A stretch of 13,906 bases of DNA from an uncultured Actinomycetes bacterium (GCA_946886425.1 CAMPIP010000047.1:1-13906), one strand, 5' to 3'; positions 7,516-13,906 are shown, counted from the stretch's first letter. The notes: generated from the letters alone by a model not told the origin. A program made the numbers and translations.

Positions 7516-8004
7516 TTATTCGTTCCAGTGCCCGGCGCCGCCAGCGGTAGTGTCATCGTCGGTGCAACCACCCTTGCCACCGTTGGTGCAGGTGTACGTC
7601 ATGGTGCCACCGCTGTTGACGATCGAGAAGCTCCCGGAAGAACCGACAGCAGTGAGCGTGTAGCCAGTCTCCGAGGGGTCAATAGTAAAGCCCCCGTTTT
7701 CAGCCGGAATAGTCGGCTCGATCCTGTGCAATTCGGTCTGGGTGCAGAAGTCCACCGTCGCGCTCGCGTACTTACCGCCGTGCTCAGTGGCGCACGTCTC
7801 CATCGCAACCTGAGCAGAGTGCAGGTTCTCCTTCGCCTTCGCGTCACCGGCCTTGTCCTTCTGGTTGAAGAACGCCGGCAGGGCGATCGCGGCGAGGATG
7901 CCGAGGATGAGCATGACGACGAGCAGCTCGATCAGGGTGAAGCCCGCCTCGCTATCGCCGTCCAGCCGGGCGCCAACCTTGGCCCGGAGATTCTGGAGAA
8001 ACAT
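7516..8004 (-). CDS. pilA: PilA, major type IV pilin
   Basis: This is a 162-residue prepilin, typical in size. The start is ATG 8004, with a strong Shine-Dalgarno AGGAGGT (8017-8011) six bases upstream. The leader ends GDSEAG and cleavage is predicted after Gly21. The mature protein starts FTLIELLVVMLILGILAAIALPAFFNQ, with Glu5 and the Pro at mature position 22 that are conserved in type IV pilins. The helix continues (KAKENLHSAQVAMETC) into a small head. Cys71/Cys87 and Cys139/Cys147 probably form two disulfides, the latter bracketing a C-terminal loop. The mature length is 141 residues. It is probably the major fibre subunit: it is the only pilin with its own strong ribosome site, a dedicated regulatory leader and a following terminator. 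Confidence 0.95.
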   Translation of the reverse strand: MFLQNLRAKVGARLDGDSEAGFTLIELLVVMLILGILAAIALPAFFNQKDKAGDAKAKENLHSAQVAMETCATEHGGKYASATVDFCTQTELHRIEPTIPAENGGFTIDPSETGYTLTAVGSSGSFSIVNSGGTMTYTCTNGGKGGCTDDDTTAGGAGHWNE

Positions 8005-8027
8005 TTAGTGACCTCCTATGGTCCTAA
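8005..8027 (-). promoter_or_regulatory. Hairpin enclosing the pilA ribosome binding site
   Basis: On the minus strand TTAG-GACC (8027-8020) pairs with GGTC-CTAA (8013-8010 and 8008-8005), with one bulged A at 8009 and the loop ATAGGA. This gives 8 bp. The Shine-Dalgarno AGGAGGT (8017-8011) lies half in the loop and half in the stem, and the stem ends one base before the start codon. It is a plausible expression platform for translational control by the upstream aptamer. The pairing is read directly from the sequence; the regulatory role is inferred. Confidence 0.6.
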
Positions 8028-8079
8028 TTGCTTGCGCCAGAGCCCCGTCGCCTGAAGCCACGTGGTGTCTGTCGACCCC

Positions 8080-8159
8080 GGTGGTAGCCCGGCCAGCTCC
8101 CGCGAAGGAGCCCCGTCGGCTTTGCGCCCCCGCCTCACAGCGAGTTTGCCTTTTGCACC
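8080..8159 (-). ncRNA. Cyclic di-GMP-I (GEMM-I) riboswitch aptamer in the pilA leader
   Basis: Read on the minus strand from 8159 to 8080, the element matches the GEMM-I plan. GGTG (8159-8156) closes with CACC (8083-8080). GGC (8150-8148) pairs with GCC (8120-8118). AAA follows the GGC. The stem CTCGCT/GGCGGG (8144-8139 / 8134-8129) is capped by a GTGA (GNRA) tetraloop. The conserved GCGCAAAGCC segment lies at 8127-8118. A second hairpin, GGCTCC/GGAGCT (8112-8107 / 8100-8095), provides the receptor arm, followed by GGGCTACC (8089-8082). The base corresponding to Vc2 G20 (first G of AAAAGGC, 8150) is G, which favours c-di-GMP over the A20 cGAMP-type variants; my alignment is by eye. The aptamer ends 75 nt before the pilA start codon, with no terminator between, which suggests translational control. 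Confidence 0.88.
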
Positions 8160-8369
8160 GAAGCACTGGCAGATTCATCACGGAGCGATCATCGACAGAT
8201 GCGGATGCACCTTTAGACCTGCTCGCGGAATCCCCGAACTGACCGAGTTTTCCCCATCGGAAAGCGAAGAACTCGCAAGCGATGCTCCCCAAAAATGAGG
8301 ATCGCGAACGGACTCCTTCTCAACTGACTCGGCCGAACGTCCAGCGCTTGCGAAGCCGACTCGCCCGCT
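8160..8369. other. Intergenic region between accessory relic and pilA leader
   Basis: No gene is supported here. With the leader (8005-8159) it makes a gene-free stretch of about 365 nt. It must contain the pilA promoter. TTGAGA at about 8317-8312 on the minus strand is a passable -35, with a poor -10 (TCATTT) about 19 nt on. I do not trust it enough to call a promoter. The out-of-frame tail of the upstream relic reads across part of it. Confidence 0.5.
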
Positions 8370-8382
8370 TCAGCCGAAGCGG
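8365..8382 (-). terminator. Hairpin over the stop codon of the AbiEii-like relic
   Basis: A perfect 7-bp inverted repeat, CCGCTTC/GAAGCGG, with a 4-nt loop contains the TGA (8372-8370) that ends the shifted reading frame of the relic. No U-tract follows, so it may be a weak terminator or an RNA 3'-end stabiliser. Its position supports this TGA as the ancestral gene end. Confidence 0.4.
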
Positions 8383-9058
8383 TCCGAGTTGCGGAGCACG
8401 GTCGCCTGGCGGGCACCCCACCAGGCTTGGAGCTCGGGAAGCCCGACCGGGAGCAGCTCGTCCGGCTCGACGTCGCTGAGATCGCCCATGGCTTTGTAAA
8501 GGTGCGGCAGCGCCTCGCTGCTGGGCTGAGGCGGTACCGCCTCATGTAGAGCTCGATTCCCTCCTCGACCGAGACCCCACCCTCTTCGTCGATGGCTTTG
8601 ACGTCGAAGTAGTCGCGCATCTCACCGCGCTCCGCCATCACCTTGAGCTTCATCGCCATCAGGTCCTGGAGGCTGCAGATCCTGAGTCCGGCGGCGAGGG
8701 TTGGCTTCGCCGGTCGATTGAGCCCTGATGCATCGAGAGACTCGACGTTGGCCGCCTCTGTCAAGCTGCGCGCGAGCTGCCTGACCTTCGGGTCCAGCCC
8801 GCGGGCGCCGGCCGCCTGGCGCCAATCCTCAGGCGCGAGCGCCTGCGCGCCCCAGGCCAGCCCCTGCAGATCCATCGTTCGCAGAAGCCGGCGAGCGATA
8901 TAGGCGCCGGCGTGGTCGACGTCGAGCTGGCTGTCGGCGGTGTTCCAGAAGAGATGGCGGAGACGGGCCGGGACCCGCCTCGAGTCGGGCTGTCGCCGGG
9001 CGGGCGGTGCGACTTCGCCGAGAATGGGATCCAACTTCCGACCTCGGGATCCCTCCAC
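8370..9058 (-). pseudogene. Degenerate AbiEii-type antitoxin/nucleotidyltransferase toxin relic
   Basis: The first ~80 residues (RHLFWNTADSQLDVDHAG to GLDPKVRQLARSL) resemble the small DUF6922-like partner proteins found beside AbiEii nucleotidyltransferases. They run straight into SLQDLMAMKLKVMAERGEMRDYFDVKAID, the C-terminal block of AbiEii/AbiGii toxins. The toxin's catalytic N-terminus, with its GSxxxD motif, is missing, as if an internal deletion fused the two genes. Near 8520-8530 the frame breaks. The original frame degenerates into Arg/Ser-rich sequence to 8213, whereas the -1 frame continues sensibly as SEALPHLYKAMGDLSDV and LPELQAWWGARQATVLR to TGA at 8372-8370. It is probably non-functional as a toxin. 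Family assignments are from memory of motifs. The frameshift could in principle be a sequencing error, but the missing catalytic domain could not. Confidence 0.72.
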
Positions 9059-9109
9059 GTGCGCAACGACCCTTTGATGAGAATCCAGTTCGCGGACGCT
9101 CGCGCTATG

Positions 9110-10351
9110 TCAGGCGGGAGCCCAAAGCCCGCTGAGCGGGACTGCGTGGATGCGGTCGCTGAACTTGATCGTCTGGCTTCCGGTATAGAAGAGCACGCCG
9201 CACCTGAAGCTCTTGGATCGCGCGTCCCGGAGGCGTTTCAGGGCTCCCCAGTCTTTCTCCCTGATCTTGGAGCTGGACTTGACCTCGATCGCGCAGATCT
9301 CGCCGGCTCGACTCTCGAGGACGAGATCCAGCTCGTCACGGTCCCGGCGATAGTGGAAGACGTCAGGGTTCTGCTCCGATGAGTCCGCGTGTCGGACCAG
9401 CTCCATCGCCACGAAGTTCTCCACCGCCTTGCCGGTGATCTGGTCATCGTCGCGGAGGCGCTTCTCGTCCGCACCCAACAGGTGGAGGAGCAGGCCGGTG
9501 TCGTTCACGTAGATCTTCGGGTGGTGAACCTCTCTGGGCCCGATCCCCGGCGCCCATGCGCGTAGTCGCTGCACTAGGAAGATGGCTTCGAGCAGGCTGA
9601 CGTAGTTCTCGACGGTCTCGTGGCCGATCCCCAGCTTGTCGCTCAGGCCACGTGCCTTGAACAGGTTCGCCGACTGCGAGGCGATGAGACGCAGAAGTCG
9701 AGGCATTTCGTTGAGTTTGTGGGCCTGACTGATGTCTCTCAGGTCTCGCTCGAGCGTGGTTTGCACATAGTTGTCGAACCACCGTTTGCGCCGTTTCGGC
9801 GACCTCTGTCGAGCCTCGGGGTAGCCGCCGGGCGCGAGCCGATCTATCAAGGCATCGCGTCCTTTCGGCGCCCCTTCGACCTGGGGTGGTTCGTCGCTGA
9901 AGAGAGCGTCCACGAAGTTGGTCGAGCCTTCGATCTCCGCCTGGGTCAGCGGCCCTAGCCTGATGATCTCGACCCTGCCGGTCAGCGCCTCGTAGACACG
10001 CCTGCTGCGCAAGATGTTCGCGGATCCCGTCAAGAGGAACTGCCCCGGGGATAGGTCCTCATCCACGATCGACTTGATGGCGAGGAAGAGGTCCGGTCCT
10101 CCCCTCTGGACCTCGTCGATAAGGACCGGTCGTTGCAGGCCGGCGACAAACGCCTCCGGGTCGGCGAGAGCAGCCTCGCGCGGAGCTTGCTCATCCAGGT
10201 TCACGACCGAGGCCGGATGGTCTGAGCTGACGATCTGTTGGGCCAAGGTGCTCTTGCCCACCTGGCGCGCTCCCATGAGGAGGACGACCCGGGTGTCGGC
10301 GAGAGCCTCCGTGACGAGGGCCTGGTTGGCTCGCGGGAACATCTCGGGCAT
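9110..10351 (-). CDS. AAA (AAA_14) ATPase with C-terminal DUF4143 PD-(D/E)xK-like domain
   Basis: This 413-residue protein starts at ATG 10351. The frame is open further upstream to 10474, but that part would translate the 23-bp repeats and is rejected. The Walker A motif is GARQVGKST (27-35), the Walker B is PVLIDEVQ (75-82), and a sensor-type LLTGS lies at 107-111. DUF4143 follows (about 195-360): RWFDNYVQTTLERDLRDIS, KIYVNDTGLLLHLLG, and a C-terminal restriction-endonuclease-like core in which Asp342 (ELDLVLE) and Glu356/Lys358 (AIEVKSS) form the D...ExK triad. The family is widespread and patchy, often in accessory or defence-like settings; its biochemical role is not established to my knowledge. 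It has no evident link to pilus function. It splits the pil operon between pilC and pilA, so I read it as acquired DNA. Confidence 0.9.
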   Translation of the reverse strand: MPEMFPRANQALVTEALADTRVVLLMGARQVGKSTLAQQIVSSDHPASVVNLDEQAPREAALADPEAFVAGLQRPVLIDEVQRGGPDLFLAIKSIVDEDLSPGQFLLTGSANILRSRRVYEALTGRVEIIRLGPLTQAEIEGSTNFVDALFSDEPPQVEGAPKGRDALIDRLAPGGYPEARQRSPKRRKRWFDNYVQTTLERDLRDISQAHKLNEMPRLLRLIASQSANLFKARGLSDKLGIGHETVENYVSLLEAIFLVQRLRAWAPGIGPREVHHPKIYVNDTGLLLHLLGADEKRLRDDDQITGKAVENFVAMELVRHADSSEQNPDVFHYRRDRDELDLVLESRAGEICAIEVKSSSKIREKDWGALKRLRDARSKSFRCGVLFYTGSQTIKFSDRIHAVPLSGLWAPA

Positions 10352-10375
10352 CGTGCTCTCCGGGGGTGTTTGAGA

Positions 10376-10450
10376 TGGCGATTTATATTTGTTGGAAATG
10401 GCGATATTTAGATGTTGCAAATGGCGACATTGGATTGTCGCAGATGACAG
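10376..10450. repeat. 23-bp tandem repeats upstream of the ATPase gene
   Basis: On the plus strand ATGGCGA recurs with an exact 23-bp period (10375-10381, 10398-10404, 10421-10427). Each unit ends in a GTTG/GTCG followed by a purine-rich triplet, and a degraded fourth copy (ATGACAG) falls at the next register. The units are AT-rich (TTTATATTTG, TATTTAGATG) within very GC-rich DNA. They lie 24-100 bp upstream of the ATPase start codon. Helical-turn-like spacing of about two turns suggests a multimeric operator or promoter element. A TATAAA on the minus strand within the array could serve as a -10. Confidence 0.75.
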
Positions 10451-10468
10451 AATCTCGCCCCGCCAGCA

Positions 10469-10498
10469 GAGCACGTCGGGAACGAACGGCCCGAGCTC
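10469..10498 (-). terminator. Possible hairpin at the pilC stop codon
   Basis: On the minus strand GAGC-TCGGG pairs with CCCGA-(3 nt)-GCTC, overlapping the end of pilC. This is a 9-bp interrupted stem with a 9-nt loop. There is no U-tract. It might weaken read-through from the pilBTC genes into the inserted ATPase gene; support is only the inverted repeat. Confidence 0.3.
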
Positions 10499-11741
10499 AG
10501 CGGATCTTTTCGTAGATGCTGAACATCGGCAGGTACATGGCGATGACGATGAAGCCGACGATGCCGCCGACGAAAACGATCATCACCGGCTCGAGGAGGG
10601 CGGTGAGGGCTTTGACCTTGGCGTCGACCTCGGCTTCGTAGAAGTCGGCGACCTTGCTGAGCATGTGTTCCAGCTGGCCGGTCTCCTCGCCGACGGCGAC
10701 CATGTGGCCAATCATCGGCGGGAAGATCGCGTTGGCTTCGATCGGCGCCGCCAGGGAGCCGCCGCGCTTGACCGAGGCGTACATGTCGTCCATCGACTTT
10801 TCGATCACGACGTTGCCGGCGGTGTCGCCGGTGAGTTTGATCGCCTGCAGCATCGGCACGCCGGCCGAGACGGCGCCGGAGAAGGTCCGCGACCAGCGGG
10901 CCAGCGCCACCTTCTGGATCACGTCGCCGATCTTGAAGGGGATCCGGAGGGTGAAACGCGACCAGGCGTCGCGGCCGGCGTCGGTGCGCTTCCAGCGCAG
11001 GAAGGCGAAGATCGAGATTCCCAGCACCGGCAGGATCACGAACCAGTAGCCGGTCAGCGCTTCGGAGGCGGAGACGCAGATCTGGGTCTGCAGCGGCAGG
11101 TCGGCGCTTTCGCCGGGGTTTTCCGCGGCCAGGTCTTTGAAGATGCCGGCGAAGACGGGGATCACGAAGGCGACGATCGCGACCAGGACCACGGCTGCGA
11201 ACCCGAAGACCAGCGCCGGGTACATCAGCGCCGATTTGACCTGGCGCCGCAGGGCGTCGGTTTTCTCCACCTGGAAGGCGATCTGGTCGAGTGCTTCCTC
11301 GAGCCGCCCGGACTGCTCGCCGGAGCGGATCATCGCCCGGTAGAGGCGGTCGAAGACCTGCGGGTGGCGGGCCATCGCCTGCTCGAGCGTGCTGCCGGCC
11401 TCGATGTCGGCGCGGATGCCGGCCGCGGCCTCCTTGATCATCTCGTCCTCGGTCTGCTCCTCGAGCGTGTGCAGAGTTCGCAGCATCGGCATCCCGGAAG
11501 CGACCAAGGTCGCGAACTGCCGCGAGAAGACGGCAAGCTCGCGCATGTCGACGCTCTTCCAGCGCCGGAAGAAATCCTCGACGTTGATCGGGCTCGACTT
11601 CTCGCTGACGTCGAGGACGATCAGGCCGCGCTGGCGTAGCTGCTCGGTGACCTGAGCCTTGGACTCGGCCTCGACTTCGCCGTTGGAGGCGACGCCGGTG
11701 ACGTCCATCGCCCGGAAGGCGAAGGTGGTGGCGCCCGCCAT
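10497..11741 (-). CDS. pilC: PilC, T4P inner-membrane platform protein
   Basis: This is a 414-residue protein of normal family length, starting at ATG 11741, four bases after the pilT stop codon. It has the two T2SSF/PilC cytoplasmic domains, with signatures LAVFSRQFATLVASGMPMLRTL (about 69-90) and ALARWSRTFSGAVSAGVPMLQA in the second copy. Each is followed by a membrane region: YPALVFGFAAVVLVAIVAFVIP, GYWFVILPVLGISIFAFL, and a C-terminal helix PVMIVFVGGIVGFIVIAMYLPMF ahead of the typical SIYEKI end. MVAVGEETGQLEHML matches the conserved GExSGxL block, as does MIRSGEQSGRLEEAL. PilC sits in the membrane over PilB or PilT and converts ATPase rotation into pilin insertion or removal. The usual pilB-pilT-pilC order supports it. 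Confidence 0.96.
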   Translation of the reverse strand: MAGATTFAFRAMDVTGVASNGEVEAESKAQVTEQLRQRGLIVLDVSEKSSPINVEDFFRRWKSVDMRELAVFSRQFATLVASGMPMLRTLHTLEEQTEDEMIKEAAAGIRADIEAGSTLEQAMARHPQVFDRLYRAMIRSGEQSGRLEEALDQIAFQVEKTDALRRQVKSALMYPALVFGFAAVVLVAIVAFVIPVFAGIFKDLAAENPGESADLPLQTQICVSASEALTGYWFVILPVLGISIFAFLRWKRTDAGRDAWSRFTLRIPFKIGDVIQKVALARWSRTFSGAVSAGVPMLQAIKLTGDTAGNVVIEKSMDDMYASVKRGGSLAAPIEANAIFPPMIGHMVAVGEETGQLEHMLSKVADFYEAEVDAKVKALTALLEPVMIVFVGGIVGFIVIAMYLPMFSIYEKIR

Positions 11742-11744
11742 CTC

Positions 11745-12893
11745 CTACACCGCCTGGGTATACGGAGGGCCCGCCGGGGGCTGCTGCGTGTACTGGGCCG
11801 GGGGCTGCGCGTACTGAGGCGCGGCCGGCGCGTCGCCGAGCAGCCGTTTCAGCTCCTCGGGGACCGAGGCCCGCTGTTCGGCCAGCGAGCGGGTGATCGT
11901 CCCGGCGCGGACCAGGCGGGCGAGGTCGGCGTCCATCGTCTGCATCCCGACCGCGCCCGAGGTCTGCACGGCGGCGTAGATCTGGTGCGTCTTGCCCTCG
12001 CGAATCAGGTTGCGGATCGCCGGCGTTGGCACCAGCACCTCGCAGGCGACCGCCCGTCCCACCCCGTCGGCGGTCGGCAGCAGCTGCTGGGTGACGACGC
12101 CCTGCAGGGCGATCGAGAGCTGGGTCCGCACCTGCCCCTGCTGCTCGGGCGGGAAGACGTCGATGATCCGGTCGACGGTCTGCGCCGTCGACTGGGTGTG
12201 CAGGGTTGCGAACACGAGGTGGCCGGTCTCGGCGGCCGTCAGCGCCGTGGAGACCGTCTCCAGGTCGCGCATCTCGCCGACCAGGATCACGTCGGGGTCC
12301 TCTCGCAGGGCCGCCTTCAGCCCGAGCCCGAAGTCCTCGGCGTCGGCGCCGACCTCGCGCTGATTGACGATCGAGCGTTTGTGGTTGTGGAGGAACTCGA
12401 TCGGGTCCTCGATCGTGAGGATGTGATCCTGCCGCTCGGAGTTGATCACGTCGATCATCGCCGCCAACGTCGTGCTCTTGCCGGAGCCGGTCGGGCCGGT
12501 GACGAGGACGAAACCGCGCGGTTTGGCGGCCAGCTCGCGCAGCACCTGCGGGACGCCGAGCGAATCGAGCGCCGGGATCTCCTGCGGCACCAGCCGGAAG
12601 GCGGCGCTGACCGAGCCGCGCTGGAAGAAGCAGTTGACGCGGAACCGGGCGACGCCGGGGATCGCGTAGGCAAAGTCGAGCTGCTTGTTGTTCTCGAAGC
12701 GTTTGCGCTGGTCGTCGTTGAGGATGCTGTAGACAACCTCGCGGGTCTCCTGCCCGGAGAGGACGGGGAAACCGTCCATCGGCTCGATCCTGCCCTTTTC
12801 GCGGATCGCCGGCGGGAAGCCGGCCGTCAGATGCACATCCGACGCCCGCACCGAGACCATGTGCGCGAGAACCTCGGAGAAGTCGAAGTCCAT
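11745..12893 (-). CDS. pilT: PilT, T4P retraction ATPase
   Basis: This is a 382-residue secretion-superfamily hexameric ATPase, starting at ATG 12893. It shows Walker A GPTGSGKST (133-141), the Asp box TIEDPIEF (160-167), Walker B VILVGEMRD (202-210) and the His box GHLVFATLHT (224-233). The PilT-specific AIRNLIREGKTHQI (292-305) is needed for retraction in studied PilTs and separates it from PilB. The body ends near residue 355. An added Pro/Gln/Tyr-rich tail (PQYAQPPAQYTQ, PPAGPPYTQAV, 359-382) is not part of the standard family. PilT depolymerises pili, powering twitching and DNA uptake. The gap from pilB is 48 nt, with only a weak ribosome site (AGG near the start). Confidence 0.95.
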   Translation of the reverse strand: MDFDFSEVLAHMVSVRASDVHLTAGFPPAIREKGRIEPMDGFPVLSGQETREVVYSILNDDQRKRFENNKQLDFAYAIPGVARFRVNCFFQRGSVSAAFRLVPQEIPALDSLGVPQVLRELAAKPRGFVLVTGPTGSGKSTTLAAMIDVINSERQDHILTIEDPIEFLHNHKRSIVNQREVGADAEDFGLGLKAALREDPDVILVGEMRDLETVSTALTAAETGHLVFATLHTQSTAQTVDRIIDVFPPEQQGQVRTQLSIALQGVVTQQLLPTADGVGRAVACEVLVPTPAIRNLIREGKTHQIYAAVQTSGAVGMQTMDADLARLVRAGTITRSLAEQRASVPEELKRLLGDAPAAPQYAQPPAQYTQQPPAGPPYTQAV

Positions 12894-12941
12894 TGGACCT
12901 AGATCGTCCTTTCCGGCCGGATCCTCGATACCCGGTTTCGG

Positions 12942-13906
12942 TTATGCGGTGACACGGATGACCTCCTCGAGGCTGGTCAGGCCGGCGCGAACCTTGGCGA
13001 TCCCATCCTCGCGAAGGGTGAGCATCCCCTCCTGGCGAGCGATGGCGGCGATCTCCGCCTCCGGCGCCTGGGCCACGACCATGTCCTTGATCCGGTCGCT
13101 CATCGTCATCACCGAGAAGACGCCGACCCGCCCGCGGTAGCCGCTCTGGTTGCAGCGACCGCAGCCGACCGGCTCGTAGGCCTCGATGTCGGCCCCGACC
13201 CGGAGCTCGGCCTCGGTCAGCGCCTGCTGGGAGATCACCGTGCGTCGCTTGCAGTGCGGGCAGAGCTTGCGGGCGAGGCGCTGGGCGACGACGCAATCGA
13301 CCGCCGAGGCGATCAGGAAGGCCTCGATGCCCATCTTCGTGAGCCGCGTGACCGCGCCGGGCGCGTCGTTGGTGTGCAGCGTAGTCAGCATCATGTGCCC
13401 CGTCAACGCCGCCTCGACCGCGATCCGCGCCGTCTCGGAGTCGCGGATCTCGCCGACCATGACGATGTCGGGGTCGGCGCGCAGCATCGAGCGCAGGCCG
13501 GTGGCAAAGTCCAGGCCCGCCTTGCGGTTGACGTTGATCTGGTTGATGCCGAGGAGGCGGTACTCGACCGGATCCTCGATCGTGATGATGTTCTTCTCGA
13601 CGTCGTTGAGGTCGCGGAGCGCCGCGTAGAGCGTCGTCGACTTGCCGGAGCCGGTCGGGCCGGTGACCAGGACGGCGCCGTATGCCCGGCGGAACGACGC
13701 CTCGAAGCGCTCGCGCGCCGAACCGTCCATGCCAAGTTCGTCGAGTGAGCGCTGGGCGTTCTCCTTGTCGAGGATGCGCAGCGTCGCCCCCTCGCCGCGC
13801 TGGGTCGGCAGCGTCGTCACCCGCAGATCGACCCGCCGGTCGTCGACGGTGACGCTGACGCGCCCGTCCTGCGGCACCCGCTTCTCGGCGATGTTGAGGT
13901 CGGACA
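12942..13906 (-). CDS. pilB: PilB, T4P extension ATPase, C-terminal part (runs off right edge)
   Basis: About 321 codons are visible; the frame is open to the window edge (SDLNIAEKRVPQDGRVSV), so the N-terminal MshEN-type domain lies outside. The N2 end (DLNIAEKRVPQDGRV) and ATPase core are complete: Walker A GPTGSGKST, Asp box TIEDPVEY, Walker B IVMVGEIRD, and His box GHMMLTTLHTND. The GspE/PilB zinc site is CPHC then CGRCNQSGYRGR, absent from PilT, which fixes the identity. It powers pilus polymerisation through PilC. A GTG at 13877 is internal and not the true start. Whether the missing N-terminus carries a c-di-GMP-binding MshEN domain cannot be seen, but matters given the riboswitch downstream. 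Confidence 0.95.
   Translation of the reverse strand, partial: SDLNIAEKRVPQDGRVSVTVDDRRVDLRVTTLPTQRGEGATLRILDKENAQRSLDELGMDGSARERFEASFRRAYGAVLVTGPTGSGKSTTLYAALRDLNDVEKNIITIEDPVEYRLLGINQINVNRKAGLDFATGLRSMLRADPDIVMVGEIRDSETARIAVEAALTGHMMLTTLHTNDAPGAVTRLTKMGIEAFLIASAVDCVVAQRLARKLCPHCKRRTVISQQALTEAELRVGADIEAYEPVGCGRCNQSGYRGRVGVFSVMTMSDRIKDMVVAQAPEAEIAAIARQEGMLTLREDGIAKVRAGLTSLEEVIRVTA

Noticed and set aside
8255..8300. Possible sigma-54 promoter (GG-N10-GC) upstream of pilA
   Set aside because: Only the spaced GG and GC match, and sigma-54 is generally absent from Actinomycetota.
8258..8320. Possible sigma-70-type promoter, TTGAGA with TCATTT
   Set aside because: The -35 is fair but the -10 is poor and spacing is long; too weak to annotate.
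8213..8369. Extended C-terminus of the relic frame to 8213
   Set aside because: After the frame break the sequence is Ser/Arg-rich and unlike any AbiEii protein, whereas the -1 frame gives a family-like end at 8370.
10376..10450. CRISPR array
   Set aside because: The repeats are contiguous 23-bp tandem units without unique spacers, and no cas gene is present.
10352..10474. N-terminal extension of the ATPase to 10474
   Set aside because: It would translate the 23-bp tandem repeats; the domain begins directly after the ATG at 10351.
10408..13296. 962-codon minus-strand open frame across pilB, pilT and pilC
   Set aside because: It is an out-of-frame shadow of three clearly assigned ATPase and platform genes, with very Arg-rich translation.

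Overview
This is a GC-rich window from an Actinomycetota genome. Gene order, the monoderm-type pilus set and the style of the secreted protein all suggest Thermoleophilia/Solirubrobacterales (inference). Every gene I support lies on the minus strand, so the locus reads from high to low coordinates. It is a type IV pilus (T4P) operon interrupted by a small accessory islet.

In transcription order, the machinery comes first: pilB (extension ATPase, cut by the right edge), pilT (retraction-type ATPase) and pilC (inner-membrane platform). Next is an islet of about 2.1 kb (roughly 10500 to 8370). It holds a 23-bp tandem repeat, an AAA ATPase with a DUF4143 domain, and the frameshifted relic of an AbiEii-type antitoxin/toxin pair. 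The cluster then resumes with a long leader and pilA, the major pilin. That leader contains a sequence and fold matching a cyclic-di-GMP-I (GEMM-I) riboswitch, and a hairpin covers the pilA ribosome binding site. A strong stem-loop follows pilA.

Downstream are a secreted protein with nine related propeller-like repeats and two Ig-like domains, two prepilin-like minor pilins, the prepilin peptidase pilD, pilM, pilN, and the start of pilO (cut by the left edge). Most junctions are tight: GTGA and ATGA overlaps, or gaps of 1-5 nt. Exceptions are pilB-pilT (48 nt), pilC-ATPase, the pilA leader, the pilA-propeller gap (110 nt) and pilD-pilM (105 nt).

Working model: c-di-GMP in the pilA leader tunes pilin synthesis, and the terminator after pilA separates abundant pilin from scarce downstream products. 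The repeat protein, encoded directly before the minor pilins, is a candidate pilus-tip adhesin analogous to PilY1. PilB/T/C/M/N/O and PilD build and power the fibre. No PilP or PilQ secretin gene is visible, which fits a cell without an outer membrane, although the cluster runs off both edges. I saw no tRNA, rRNA, CRISPR array or intact transposon.
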